DNA from: Vicinamibacterales bacterium
Lineage (GTDB): Bacteria > Acidobacteriota > Vicinamibacteria > Vicinamibacterales > UBA8438
DNA length: 64,000 nucleotides
Direction of reading: 5' to 3'
Assembly: GCA_958296065.1 (NCBI GenBank)
Contig: CATQHX010000028.1
Span: 1-64,000 of the forward strand
A program made the position numbers and the translations under genes. Positions 34,898 to 44,518 of the stretch are shown here, piece after piece; within the stretch, counting starts at the first letter, position 1, and each line of letters starts with the position of its first letter. The notes under the pieces are model-generated. The model saw only the letters and a program-made list of their open reading frames with translations. It was not told the DNA's origin and ran no database searches.

Positions 34898-37519
34898 TCA
34901 GAAGGAGACTGTCGCGGTCATTGAGATGGTCCGCGGCGCACCGAGCCACGCTGCGTTTTCGGTGATGGCGGAAAGATACGGCTTGTCGAGCAGATTGTTC
35001 GCCACGATGGCGAATTCCGTCGACCGGAGCAAGTCGCTCAACGCCTCGCCCGAGAAGCTGACGTAGGCGTCCACCAGCCAGTAGGCGTCCGCGTACCAGT
35101 CCGACCTCAGGCTGACGCGCCGCGACGCCGTGTACTTGGCGCTCAGCCCCACGCCGAGCGGACCGCTCCGGTCGAGCGAGACGACCCACAGCCGGTCGGG
35201 CACGCCGGTGACGTCGGTCCCCGCCACGATGCCCTGGTTGGCGTCGACGAGCGGGTCGCCGCTCCCGATGTACTCCGAGTCGTTGAAGGTGAAGGCGGTG
35301 TAGAACGACGTCTGGCGCGGCAGCTGTACCGTCGCCGAAAACTCCATGCCGCTCGTGTCGATGCCGCCCGCGTTGAAGTAGGCGCCGCCGCCTGGGATGA
35401 GGTAGTTGGGGCCGGCTGCCGTCGCGGGCCCGAGGTAGAAGATGCGATTCTGGAAATCGATGGTGTACCAGGTGGCGCTCAATGCCAGCCGCTCCCCCGC
35501 GTACTGCAGTCCGACATCGATGTTCGAGGCGGTCTCGGGCTCGATCAGATCCAGGCTGCGCCCCGGCACCTCGAGCAGCAGGCTGCTGATCGCCTTGAAG
35601 TTCTCGGCATAGCCGGCAAACAGGTCCAGACCCTCGACCGGCGTCTCGTACGTCACGCCGCCGGAGAAGAGCAGGTCCGAATTCGAATCGACCTCCAGGT
35701 CTGGATCGACATTGAACAGGTCCTCACGCGACACGCCGACCAGGTACTGCTTGACGCCGCCGCTCAGTGCGAACGGCCCGGCAAAGATCGTCTCCTCTAC
35801 GTACCACTTGAAGACTTGTTGGGGGAACTGCCAGTCGTACTGCTGCCAGTAGGGCTGCTCGTTCCAGTTGAAGCTGAGCGTCGGATCCAGAATCTGGTGC
35901 CAGTCGCGGCCGAGATCCCGCCGCGTGTGCTCGTACCAGATGCCGGCGCGCAACGTGCTGCCCGCGGCCCCCATGGTGGCGAACCACTCCTCGTCGAGCG
36001 TCACGCCGGCGCGGTCCTTGCCGTAGTGGCTGTGCCGGTAGGACTGCACGGCGGTGGCGCCGGGGTGGCACGCCGGGTCGACCGCCGGGCCTCCCGAGCC
36101 GTAGTAGTTGAAGATGTAGGACGACGTGCACCCAGGCATCGGTCCGACGGCGGCGCCGTCCGGGTTCACGAAACGGATCAGCCCGAGCTGGGAGCCGCCC
36201 TCGACGGGTGTCCCACCCATCAGCTCAGATTCCGGGCCGCCGCCATCGTCGCTGACGTCGGCGATGTAGGGCGGCAGCCAGTCGCCGCGGCCCCGGTTGC
36301 GGTGGAAATAGCCGCCCAGGCTCACCGAGGTAACGTCGCTGAGCGACCAGTCCGCCTTGAGGTAGCCGAACGTGTTGTTCCGCCGCGTCTGCCAGCCGGG
36401 CCGGTAGAACTGGTTCAGGTACGGCACGCCCGGCCAGTCGCCGACCAGGCGATCCCAGCGCGGGTTGGCCCGGAAGTCGGCATCGCTGTAGAGCCGCTGG
36501 TAGACGTCCTCGTGAATACTGTCGTACGAGAGGTAGCTGGTCAGATCGAGGCGTCCGTGCGCCGAGACGAGCTTGGCGGCGACGTGCTCGCGCTCGTTCC
36601 GCGCCGAGCCCTCCACCCAGTCGGTCGCCTCCTGGCGGACCGCGGCGACCCAGGCGCGGGTGTCTCGGCCGAACAGCGGCCCGGTGTCGACCCGCATGGA
36701 GAACCGCTGGCCTTCGTTCTCGCCGATGGTGGTCGTCGCGGTGTAGGTCCGCTCTGCCGCCGGGTCGTCGGTCAGGTAGTCGAACGTGCCGCCCAGCGCC
36801 TCGACCGACCGCGAGGCGATGTCGGCCGTCCCCTGCGACACCTCGACGCCGCCGAGGTTCATCGGGTCGATGAACCGGTTCGCCTTCGAGCCGCTCCAGT
36901 AGTCGGACGTGCCGTTGGGGAAGCCGTCGATGGTCGTGCCGATCTGCGCCTCGTTGATCGTCACCTGGAAGCCGCGCACGGCGACGTTGCTCGACCAGTC
37001 GTCGAAGCCGTACGCGTCCCCCTCCTGCACGGATACGCCGGGGAGATTGTCCACCACCGACGTGACGCCGGCGATGTCCGACTGCTGCATCATCATCGGT
37101 TCGGCGACGACGTTGCGCGCGAAGATGCGGGGCTCCTCGGCTACGACGCTGACCGTTTCGAGCAGCCGCGCGATCTGCAGGACGATCGGGGCCATTGCCG
37201 TGGCGCCCGCAGCCACGGCGACCGGAAGGTCCACCGTCTCGAAGCCGGGCAGGACCGCCGTCACGCGGTAATCGCCGGCCGCCAGATCGGTCACTGCGTA
37301 GGAGCCGTCGGCGCCTGTCACCTGCTCCTCGCGGACGCCGGGACCGGTCACCGTCACCACGACGCCGGGCAGCGGGTTGCCGTTGGCGTCAACGACCGAA
37401 CCCTCGATTGCGCCGGCTGTCTGGGCGGACGCCGTCGCGGCAACGGAAGACGACAACAGTACCGTAGCGATGCCACGCAGGATAATAGAGTTGCAGAGGA
37501 GTGGCGTGATGGCCTTCAT
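34898..37519 (-). CDS. TonB-dependent outer-membrane receptor (873 aa)
   Basis: A Sec signal ends near ATASAQ (about residue 33). Next comes a carboxypeptidase-regulatory beta-sandwich (GAIEGSVVDANGNPLPGVVV, about 36-115), then the plug (SDIAGVTSVVDNLPGVSVQE, VAVRGFQVTINEAQIGTTID) and a 22-strand-type barrel to the terminal aromatic residue of ATVSF. It imports a large ligand across the outer membrane using TonB energy. The added N-terminal domain is of the type common in Bacteroidota and Acidobacteriota (Oar/SusC-like). The full length is intact, unlike many neighbours. Ligand unknown; no SusD partner is nearby. Confidence 0.85.
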   Translation of the reverse strand: MKAITPLLCNSIILRGIATVLLSSSVAATASAQTAGAIEGSVVDANGNPLPGVVVTVTGPGVREEQVTGADGSYAVTDLAAGDYRVTAVLPGFETVDLPVAVAAGATAMAPIVLQIARLLETVSVVAEEPRIFARNVVAEPMMMQQSDIAGVTSVVDNLPGVSVQEGDAYGFDDWSSNVAVRGFQVTINEAQIGTTIDGFPNGTSDYWSGSKANRFIDPMNLGGVEVSQGTADIASRSVEALGGTFDYLTDDPAAERTYTATTTIGENEGQRFSMRVDTGPLFGRDTRAWVAAVRQEATDWVEGSARNEREHVAAKLVSAHGRLDLTSYLSYDSIHEDVYQRLYSDADFRANPRWDRLVGDWPGVPYLNQFYRPGWQTRRNNTFGYLKADWSLSDVTSVSLGGYFHRNRGRGDWLPPYIADVSDDGGGPESELMGGTPVEGGSQLGLIRFVNPDGAAVGPMPGCTSSYIFNYYGSGGPAVDPACHPGATAVQSYRHSHYGKDRAGVTLDEEWFATMGAAGSTLRAGIWYEHTRRDLGRDWHQILDPTLSFNWNEQPYWQQYDWQFPQQVFKWYVEETIFAGPFALSGGVKQYLVGVSREDLFNVDPDLEVDSNSDLLFSGGVTYETPVEGLDLFAGYAENFKAISSLLLEVPGRSLDLIEPETASNIDVGLQYAGERLALSATWYTIDFQNRIFYLGPATAAGPNYLIPGGGAYFNAGGIDTSGMEFSATVQLPRQTSFYTAFTFNDSEYIGSGDPLVDANQGIVAGTDVTGVPDRLWVVSLDRSGPLGVGLSAKYTASRRVSLRSDWYADAYWLVDAYVSFSGEALSDLLRSTEFAIVANNLLDKPYLSAITENAAWLGAPRTISMTATVSF

Positions 37520-37664
37520 GGGCGTAGTCTCCCTTTTAACGCAAGTATCTTATCCACCACCTGGGTCGAATGGAGGGTCACGGCATGTGCCTGAAGCGAC
37601 CCACCGAAGACGGGTTCTATTCGGCTCCAACAGCAGGTGTAGACGTCACACCTGCCGGGCGGCT

Positions 37665-37908
37665 CAGTCAGAGGGCCTCTGACGAAGACAGCATAAGACT
37701 CTCATAGGAATATGCTGATTGAGTGATCGGCAGCGGGATGCCGTATGACGATTGCGTGAAAGTACGGATATCTGCAACGTTGCGGATGCGCAACGGGCCG
37801 GACTCTTCTCGCCGGGCACAGCGCGGCACGTCGCACGCGGAAGGCCTGGAAGGTAGGATTGGGCAAGCGCGGTTCGCGTCTCGGGGCTGCTCTACCGACC
37901 TCCCGACC
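37665..37908 (+). repeat. 240-bp dispersed repeat, copy 2
   Basis: Aligns with 28645-28886 in the same orientation, roughly 80-85 per cent alike by eye with small indels. It starts at CAGTCA.AGGGCCTCT and ends at CTCTACCGACCTCCCGA. Both copies lie upstream of minus-strand genes. Confidence 0.75.
37689..37717. promoter_or_regulatory. Hairpin in repeat copy 2
   Basis: Arms CAGCATA (37689-37695) and TATGCTG (37711-37717) pair perfectly around a 15-base loop with AGACTCTCA. In copy 1 the arms are ATCACAT and ATGTGAT. The changes on the two sides compensate, so pairing itself has been kept. Confidence 0.5.
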
Positions 37909-38231
37909 CGTCGTCAAGCTGGCTTTCGAGTTTCTCGTGCCCTCACGGCCGCTCGGTCCGGCGAGGTGCGCGGGACCGAGTGGACCGAGATCGATACCGA
38001 GGAAGCGGGAGCATCGAGTCCCGCTGGCGAGCCGCGCCGAACAGGTCCTCGACGCGGCGCGGACGCTGAGCAACAGGAACGTCCTCGGGTTCCCGAGCCC
38101 GCACTGGATGCGCGTCTACCGGCCGGGGCGTCTGCGCCGCAGGAGTCCTGCGCCGCGGAGTTCACTGCGTTGCGTTCGCCGGCGCGAGCTTCTAGACGTG
38201 GTTCAGAGCGTGAGCTCCTTCGGATGCGGGT

Positions 38232-39121
38232 TCAGATGCGTCTGCTCCCGAAGGTAGCCCAGCTTCGCGGATCGTGCCGCGCCAGCGTCAGCGGCACGAT
38301 CCGCGGCACGAGACCGCGGCGATAGTCCTCGAGCACGGCCAGCAGCTCGTCGCGCGAGGCTTCGTCGATGCGACGCTTGAAGTGGCCCATCGCCTGCATG
38401 AGGGCATTCGTGTGGCGCGCCCGCGTCGCCCGGATCCGCATGGCGGCCATGAACTCGTCCTCGTAGCGGCGTCCCAGCTCCGCGCGGGGGATCTCGCGCG
38501 CCTCGGCCACCAAGCGTCCCAGCTCGCGGTAGCGGACCGGCGAGTGGGCCATCAGCGCCAGCTTCTGCGCGGTGTGCCACGGCACGAGGGCGCCGACGTT
38601 CCAGCGTGAAGAGAAGAGCGACCGCAGGCGCCGATAGGCGAAGACCCGCTCGAAGAAGTTCTCGCGCAGTACCGGATCGTGCAGCCGTCCCTCTTCCTCC
38701 ACCGGCAGGTTCGGGTACTGCCGCAGCAGCTCCGCTGCGAAGATCCCGCCGCCGTTCCGTTCCGACGGCCGGCTGTCCTCGCCGGTCCAGACCTTGACCC
38801 GCTCCATGCCGCAGCTCGGACAGTCCTTCTTCAGCATGTAGCCGCTCAGGTCGGCCTTGGCCAGGGCGCGCAGCCTGTCGCGGGCGAAAAGGCGCATGCG
38901 GCCGGTGAGTCGGACTCCGCTGCGGCTGACCAGCCGCACGCCGTCGTGCCGGCCGGTGTCGCGCACCAGGCGGATCGGCTCGCGCGGCGAGCCCAGCCCC
39001 ACCTCCGCTGGCCGAGCGTTTCCACGAGGTACACATCGCGCTTGTGCCCGCCGTCGTGCCGTACCCTCTCGCCGAGCAGGCAGCTCGAAACCCCGATGCG
39101 AACCGGCGCCGCCGCCGTCAT
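38232..39121 (-). pseudogene. DUF523-DUF1722 protein with a deletion/frameshift in the DUF523 domain
   Basis: The start at 39121 overlaps the TGA of the DUF1365 gene (ATGA). It encodes VRIGVSSCLLGERVRHDGGH and KRDVYLVETLG, the DUF523 start. Where family members carry a segment with the central VCPE Cys, about nine residues are missing and the frame shifts, resuming at GLGSPREPIRLVRDTG. The rest is intact: KKDCPSCGMERVK and the DUF1722 domain to 38232. DUF523 proteins include thiouracil desulfurases (TudS) that bind an Fe-S cluster with three Cys; the middle one is lost here. DUF1722 (YbgA-like) function is unknown. Confidence 0.65.
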
Positions 39122-39966
39122 GGTCTTCCCGATGCGGATGCGGACGGCCCCGCTGGCGCGTGTTCCCGGCTGCCCCCGCCGGCGGAGGCGGCGAGCAGCG
39201 CGCGCTGTCTCCGCTGGGCAGCGGTCTCGCCGGGGTGCCTGATGAAGGGAATTCCCTTCAGATACAGCCGGGCGGCCTCGACATGGATCGCGGTGATCGT
39301 CTTCAACGTGACGAACGGATAGCGCAGCAGTGCGTCCATGACCGTGCGGGTCGTCAGCGGCCTGCGGCGTCCCCGGAGCTGGGCGTCGAGCACGCGCCGC
39401 CCGCCCTCGTGCTGCGCGATGACGACGCTCAGGCGGTCGCCGACCGGGGCCAGCGCGAAATCGTACGTGCAGTCCATCGCCAGAAACGGCGAGACGTGCA
39501 TCTGCTTGGCGCAGCGGAATCGCGCCGTCGCGCCCCCGGCCGCCGCCCGCCTCCCATCGAGCAGATACAGGTGTCGTTCGCCGAACGTGTTGGCGACCTC
39601 GGCGACTACCGCGGCCAGGGCGCCGCCGGCGTCGTGGCAGTAGTACAGGCTGATCGGATTGAAGACGTAGCCGAGGACCCGGCATTGCGTGAGCAACGCC
39701 ATCGTGCCGCCGTCGAGCGCAATGCCATGGTGCGCGAGGAGCCTGCGCACCTTGCTGGAAGTTGCTCCCGGACGGCCGTCCACGTGGTCGCGGTCGAAGA
39801 ACGACCAGAGGTTCCACCGGTTGACCGAGAACGGTGCCACCGTTCGGTCGAGGTGGTCGAGCTCGTCCAGATCGAGATACGCGAGAAAGAGCCGGTAGCG
39901 GAAGTCGTGCACGCGGGGATGGTGACGGCGGTGCCGGACCCAGCCGGTGTACAGGCAGGAGTTCAC
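39118..39966 (-). CDS. DUF1365 family protein
   Basis: 282 aa: CLYTGWVRHRRHHPRVHDFR, YRLFLAYLDLDEL, VLGYVFNPISLYYCHD, EVANTFGERHLYLL, KQMHVSPFLAMDCTYDF are the hallmarks of DUF1365. These proteins are almost always encoded between an FAD oxidoreductase and a cyclopropane-fatty-acid synthase, as here, and are assumed to act in fatty-acid modification. The start overlaps the end of the oxidoreductase gene by four bases and the stop overlaps the DUF523-DUF1722 start. Confidence 0.8.
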   Translation of the reverse strand: MNSCLYTGWVRHRRHHPRVHDFRYRLFLAYLDLDELDHLDRTVAPFSVNRWNLWSFFDRDHVDGRPGATSSKVRRLLAHHGIALDGGTMALLTQCRVLGYVFNPISLYYCHDAGGALAAVVAEVANTFGERHLYLLDGRRAAAGGATARFRCAKQMHVSPFLAMDCTYDFALAPVGDRLSVVIAQHEGGRRVLDAQLRGRRRPLTTRTVMDALLRYPFVTLKTITAIHVEAARLYLKGIPFIRHPGETAAQRRQRALLAASAGGGSREHAPAGPSASASGRP

Positions 39967-41222
39967 GACGTCTCCCGTCGGCGCCGGATTGCCTCGCCCA
40001 CGGCGAGGCCTGCGCGCACGCCGTCCTCGTGAAAGCCGTTGCCGAGATAGGCGCCGCAGTAATGGGTGCGGCGCCGCCCGCTCAGGGTGCGGATCGCTTC
40101 CCGCGCGCGCAGTGCCCTCGTCGTGTAGACCGGATGGTCGTAGACATGCCGCGCAACGACCTTCGACGGATCGAGACGCGCTTCGTCATTGAGGGTGACG
40201 CACCAGGTCGGACGCTCCGGCAGGCGCTGCAGGCGGTTCATGTGGTAGGTCATCCGCAGGTTCGCGCCGGAGTCCAGGCAGTCCTCGACATGCGCGTTCC
40301 AGGAAGCCCATGCATCCCGGGCGCGCGGCAGAATGCGGGCATCGGTGTGCAGAACCGCGACGTTGCGCCGGTAGGCAACGGCCCCGAGCGCCGCGCGTTC
40401 CTCCTCGGCCGGCTGCTCGAAAAGAGCCAGCGCCTGATCTGCGTGGGCCGCGATGACCACGTCGTCGTACGGCTCCCAACCCATCCCGGACGTGTGCACC
40501 TCGACGCCCCCGGCGTGGCGCCGGATCCGGCCGACCGCGGCGCCGAGCCGGAGGCGGTCGCGAAACGGGCGCACCAGGGCCTCCACGTAGCGCCGGCTGC
40601 CGCCGGTGACGGTGCGCCAGGGCGGCTGGCCGCGTACCTGCAGCAGGCCGTGGTTGGCGAAGAAGGTCAGCAGGAACCGCAACGGCAGCCGATGCGCGTC
40701 GTCCGCCCCGGCCGACCAGATGGCGCTCGACATCGGCAACAGGTAGTGGCGGAAGAAGTCGCGTCCGAAGCGGCCCGCGGCCAGCAGATCGCCGATCGTT
40801 TCGTCGTCGTCTCCCGGCCGGGCCGCCGCGCGTCGTCCCCAGGCGTTGAAGCGCAGGACGTCGACGGCCATGCGGTGGACGGCGGGTCTCACGACCTGCA
40901 CCCGGCGGGCGAAGAGCCCGGCCAAGCCGCGGCTGCTGTACTCGATTCCGCAGCGGCGGCAGCTCACCCCGAACGACATGTCCCCCGGTTGGGACGCGAC
41001 GCCGAGCTCGCGGAGCAACTCGGTGAAACGGGGATACGTCCGCTCGTTGAAGACGATGAACCCGGTGTCGACGGCTGACCCGCCGGGCACGGTGACGGTT
41101 CTCGCGTGTCCGCCCGGTGCGTCGGCCGCCTCGTATACCGTGATGTCGTGCCCGGCCTGCAGCGTCCGGGCGGCGACCAGACCCGAGACGCCGCCGCCGA
41201 CAATCGCGATTCGCCGCCGCAT
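39963..41222 (-). CDS. FAD-dependent oxidoreductase (amine-oxidase-like) of the lipid cluster
   Basis: 419 aa. The dinucleotide-binding start IAIVGGGVSGLVAARTLQ, with VYEAADAPGGHARTV, and the C-terminal FAD motif THYCGAYLGNGFHEDGVRAG mark the NAD/FAD-binding oxidoreductases found with DUF1365 and CFA synthase. It probably oxidises or desaturates a phospholipid acyl chain. The ATG at 41222 is at the start of the Rossmann strand; a 31-residue longer frame is not supported. Divergent from the CFA synthase gene with 178 bp between them, the likely shared promoter region. Confidence 0.8.
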   Translation of the reverse strand: MRRRIAIVGGGVSGLVAARTLQAGHDITVYEAADAPGGHARTVTVPGGSAVDTGFIVFNERTYPRFTELLRELGVASQPGDMSFGVSCRRCGIEYSSRGLAGLFARRVQVVRPAVHRMAVDVLRFNAWGRRAAARPGDDDETIGDLLAAGRFGRDFFRHYLLPMSSAIWSAGADDAHRLPLRFLLTFFANHGLLQVRGQPPWRTVTGGSRRYVEALVRPFRDRLRLGAAVGRIRRHAGGVEVHTSGMGWEPYDDVVIAAHADQALALFEQPAEEERAALGAVAYRRNVAVLHTDARILPRARDAWASWNAHVEDCLDSGANLRMTYHMNRLQRLPERPTWCVTLNDEARLDPSKVVARHVYDHPVYTTRALRAREAIRTLSGRRRTHYCGAYLGNGFHEDGVRAGLAVGEAIRRRRETS

Positions 41223-41400
41223 GCCGTGCCTTCGTGTCGTAGTGGCCGTCCGCGTCTTGCTTCCAGTATGCCGCTTCGCTCGCCCCGGGGCCGCGCCCAT
41301 TTTCCTCTGCCGCAAAACGGGAGGCGGCGTCCTGCTCCGCCGGTCAAGCCGGGGCTGCCGATCGCACGGCGACGACGGATCGCACCCCTACAATCGACGT

Positions 41401-42669
41401 ATGGCGACCCTGGAGCCGATCACCTCACGGCAGCATCCGCTGGCGGACCGCCCGGGGCCGCGGGGCTGCGGGGGGGGCCTCCCCTGGCCGGTCGCACGGG
41501 CGCTCGGCCGCTTTGCCGGCGGACGTCTGGACGTGGTCGAAGGCGCTTCGCGGCACTCCTTCGGCGAGCCAGGGTCCGCGCCGCTGGCTGCCCGCGTCGA
41601 GATACACGACCCGCGTACCTGGCGCGCCCTTCTGCTGGGCGGCACCATCGGCGCGGCCGAAGCCTATGCCGAAGGCTGGTGGTCGGCCGACGACCTCACG
41701 GCGCTCATCCGGCTCGTCGTCCGCAACGAACGCGCGGCGGCCGGTCTGGACGGCTGGCTGTCGCGCGCGGCGCTCGCTCTGCACACCGCGCTGCACCGGC
41801 TGCGCGGCAACCGGCGGCTGCAGAGTCGCCGGAACGTATCCGCGCACTACGACCTCGGTAACGACTTCTTCGGCCACTTCCTCGATCCCAGCATGACCTA
41901 TTCCTGCGCGGTCTTTCCGAGCCGCGCCAGCACGCTGGAAGAAGCCTCGCGGCACAAGCTCGATCTGATCTGCCGCCGGCTGGAGCTGTCTCCCGCCGAC
42001 GACCTGCTCGAGATCGGGACCGGTTGGGGCAGCCTGGCGCTGCACGCCGCCTCCCGCTACGGCTGCCGCGTCACGACGACGACGATCTCCGCCGAGCAGT
42101 ACCGGCACGCGCGCGCCGCCGTGTCGCGCGCCGGACTCGAGGGGCGGGTCACGGTGCTCGACGCCGACTACCGCGACCTGCCGCACGTCGTGCGCCGGCG
42201 GTTCGACAAGCTGGTGTCGGTGGAGATGATCGAGGCGGTCGGACAGCGCTTTCTCGACCGCTACCTGCAGGTGTGCGACCTGCTGACGAAGCCGGGCGGC
42301 AGGATGCTGCTGCAGGGGATCGTCATCGCCGACGACCGCTACGAGGCCTACCGGCGCTCGGTCGACGTCATCCAGCGCCATATCTTCCCGGGCGGGTTCC
42401 TGCCGTGCCTCGCCGATCTGCGGGTGCGTCTGGCACGCGCGACCGCGTTCCGCATCGCGGGCCGGCACGACATCACGGAGCACTATCCCCCGACCCTGCG
42501 GCGCTGGCGGGAGCGTCTCGCCGCCAACCGGGCGAAGCTCGAGACGCTGGGCTACCCGCGGCGGCTGCTGCGCCTCTGGGACTACTACTTCTCGTACTGC
42601 GAGGGCGGCTTTCTGGAGCGCACCATTGGCGCCGTGCAGCTCGTGCTGAACCGGGCGGGCGCGGCGTGA
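41401..42669 (+). CDS. cfa: Cyclopropane-fatty-acyl-phospholipid synthase
   Basis: 422 aa. The N-terminal part (about 20-130, GTIGAAEAYAEGWWSADDLT) and the SAM-methyltransferase core are typical of CFA synthases: NVSAHYDLGNDFFGHFLDPS, MTYSCAVF, LLEIGTGWGSLALHAA (SAM site), VSVEMIEAVG and the end LWDYYFSYCEGGFLERTIGA. It transfers a methylene from S-adenosylmethionine to cis double bonds of membrane phospholipids. The next gene's GTG overlaps its TGA (GTGA at 42666), so it heads a three-gene operon. Confidence 0.85.
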   Translation: MATLEPITSRQHPLADRPGPRGCGGGLPWPVARALGRFAGGRLDVVEGASRHSFGEPGSAPLAARVEIHDPRTWRALLLGGTIGAAEAYAEGWWSADDLTALIRLVVRNERAAAGLDGWLSRAALALHTALHRLRGNRRLQSRRNVSAHYDLGNDFFGHFLDPSMTYSCAVFPSRASTLEEASRHKLDLICRRLELSPADDLLEIGTGWGSLALHAASRYGCRVTTTTISAEQYRHARAAVSRAGLEGRVTVLDADYRDLPHVVRRRFDKLVSVEMIEAVGQRFLDRYLQVCDLLTKPGGRMLLQGIVIADDRYEAYRRSVDVIQRHIFPGGFLPCLADLRVRLARATAFRIAGRHDITEHYPPTLRRWRERLAANRAKLETLGYPRRLLRLWDYYFSYCEGGFLERTIGAVQLVLNRAGAA

Positions 42670-43736
42670 CACTGGCCGCGGCCGAGCGGGGCTGGCTTCC
42701 GGACGGCCTGATTCGCCTCGGCATCCGCTCGCTGCTCCGCGGGCGGCTGGAGATGGAACGCCGGCGCGCCGGCGGTGGGAGCGGTCGGTCGGTCGACGAT
42801 CACCGGGTGCTCATGCGACAGGGGCCAGTCGCCGTGGCGCCGTCGGCCGCGAACGACCAGCACTACGAGACGCCGGCCGAGTTCTTCCGACTTATTCTCG
42901 GTCCCCGGCTCAAGTACAGCGCCGGGCTCTGGCCGGCAGGGGTCACGACGCTGGCCGCTGCCGAGTCCGCGATGCTGGAAGCGACCGCCGATCGGGCGGG
43001 GATCGAGGACGGGATGCGGGTGCTCGATCTGGGCTGCGGGTGGGGCGCTCTCGCGCTGTGGATGGCGGAACGGTATCCGCGCGCGCAAGTCACTGCTATC
43101 TCTAACTCCACCGGCCAGGCGCGCTACATCACGGCGCAGCGGGACCGGCTCGGCCTCGGAAACCTGCAGGTCGCGACCGCCGACATGAACGACTTCCGGC
43201 CGATCGGGACGTTCGATCGGGTCGTGTCCGTCGAGATGTTCGAGCACATGCGCAACTACGAGCTCCTGCTCGGGCGGATCGCTTCGTGGCTGGTCCCGGG
43301 CGGTTCCCTCTTCGTGCACCTCTTCTGCCATCGGCGCTACTGCTACTTCTTCGAGGTGGACGGCGGCGCGGACTGGATGGCCCGGCACTTCTTCACCGGC
43401 GGCATGATGCCGTCGGTCGATCTGCTGCCGCGCTGCGCCGGGCCGCTGCTGCTCGAGCGCCGGTGGGAGGTCGGCGGCTGCGACTACGAGCGGACGCTGC
43501 GGGCGTGGCTCGCGAACCTCGACGCGCGGCGCGCCGAGGCCGAGCAGGTGCTCGGCGCCGGGGCGGCGCCGGGCACGGGGCGCCTGCGAGTCGGACGGTG
43601 GCGGCTGTTCCTTCTCGCCTGCGCGGAGCTGTTCGGGTATCGCGCGGGCCGCGAGTGGTTCGTGGCCCACTACCTCCTGCGTCGCAGCAAGGCCAACGGC
43701 TCGGCGGGGTTTTCCTTCGCGGTGCAATCCACATGA
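42666..43736 (+). CDS. Second CFA-synthase-like SAM methyltransferase
   Basis: 356 aa, GTG start overlapping the upstream stop. NDQHYETPAEFFRLILGPRL, KYSAGLWPAGVTTL, VLDLGCGWGALALWMAERYP (SAM site), VSVEMFEHMRNYELLLGRIA and FVHLFCHRRYCYFFEV mark it as a cyclopropane/methyl-fatty-acid type methyltransferase of a second subgroup, distinct from its neighbour. It may make a methylated (not cyclopropanated) acyl chain; that is inference from its subgroup and from the FAD enzyme nearby. ATGA overlap with the DUF1295 gene. Confidence 0.75.
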   Translation: MTLAAAERGWLPDGLIRLGIRSLLRGRLEMERRRAGGGSGRSVDDHRVLMRQGPVAVAPSAANDQHYETPAEFFRLILGPRLKYSAGLWPAGVTTLAAAESAMLEATADRAGIEDGMRVLDLGCGWGALALWMAERYPRAQVTAISNSTGQARYITAQRDRLGLGNLQVATADMNDFRPIGTFDRVVSVEMFEHMRNYELLLGRIASWLVPGGSLFVHLFCHRRYCYFFEVDGGADWMARHFFTGGMMPSVDLLPRCAGPLLLERRWEVGGCDYERTLRAWLANLDARRAEAEQVLGAGAAPGTGRLRVGRWRLFLLACAELFGYRAGREWFVAHYLLRRSKANGSAGFSFAVQST

Positions 43737-44518
43737 CCGGGAGCGCCATCGCCGGGTTGGGAACGCTGCTCGCACTGATGACCGCGGTCTGGGCGGCCAG
43801 CGCGGCGCGCCGCGACGTGAGCATCGTCGACGTCTGCTGGAGCCTCGCGGTCCTGGCCGCGGCGGGCGTCTACGCGAGCGGCGCCGATGACCTGACGCTG
43901 CGCCGCAGCGTCGTGCTGGTCGCGGTCTTTCTCTGGGCGATCCGGCTGGCCGGCTACCTCGCGTGGCGCGGGTGGGGCGCGGCGGAGGACAAGCGGTATC
44001 GCGCGATGCGCGCCCGCCGGCCGCGCTTCCGGTGGACGAGTCTGTTCGTCGTGTTCTGGTTGCAGGCGGTCCTCGCCTGGATCGTCGCGCTGCCCCTGCT
44101 GGCCGTGATGCACGTGGAGGAGCCCGGCGGTCCGGGGCTGCTCGACGCGCTCGGCGCGCTCCTGTTCCTCGTCGGCTTCGGATTCGAGGCGGCCGGCGAC
44201 TGGCAGATGGCGCGGTTCAAGGCGGACCCGGCGAACCGGGGCCGGGTATGCGATCGGGGCCTCTGGCGCCTTACACGGCACCCCAACTACTTCGGCGAGG
44301 CGGTTCTCTGGTGGGGCCTGTGGTGTGTCGCCGGCGCAGCACCCGGCGCGCAGTGGACGGTCGTGGGGCCGCTGCTCCTGACCTGGCTCCTGCTTCGCGT
44401 TTCCGGCGTACGCCTGCTGGAGAGTGATCTTCTGCGGGAAAAGCCGGCGTATCGCGACTATGTCGCGCGGACCTCCGCGTTCCTGCCCATGCCGCCCAGA
44501 CGGGTCCGCGAACGCTGA
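43733..44518 (+). CDS. DUF1295 membrane protein (steroid 5-alpha-reductase-like)
   Basis: 261 aa with about six or seven membrane helices. The C-terminal motif GRVCDRGLWRLTRHPNYFGE, followed by AVLWWGLWC, and the end EKPAYRDYVARTSAF are those of DUF1295 / 3-oxo-5-alpha-steroid 4-dehydrogenase-like enzymes, which reduce double bonds with NADPH. It is commonly found beside CFA synthase and DUF1365. The ATG overlaps the upstream stop by ATGA. Probable role: reducing or otherwise finishing the modified acyl chain. Confidence 0.8.
   Translation: MTGSAIAGLGTLLALMTAVWAASAARRDVSIVDVCWSLAVLAAAGVYASGADDLTLRRSVVLVAVFLWAIRLAGYLAWRGWGAAEDKRYRAMRARRPRFRWTSLFVVFWLQAVLAWIVALPLLAVMHVEEPGGPGLLDALGALLFLVGFGFEAAGDWQMARFKADPANRGRVCDRGLWRLTRHPNYFGEAVLWWGLWCVAGAAPGAQWTVVGPLLLTWLLLRVSGVRLLESDLLREKPAYRDYVARTSAFLPMPPRRVRER

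Larger units (their letters stand above)
37520..38231. other. Upstream region of the TonB receptor, with repeat copy 2
   Basis: No gene is supported. It contains the 240-bp repeat (37665-37908) with its hairpin about 170 bp before the receptor start, and then low-complexity frames. A GTG- or ATG-initiated gene with a good ribosome-binding site is not visible. Confidence 0.4.

Noticed and set aside
35816-37594. Plus-strand open frame of 592 codons antisense to the TonB receptor
   Set aside because: No motif, Arg/Val/Gly-rich, and fully explained as the complement of a conserved receptor.
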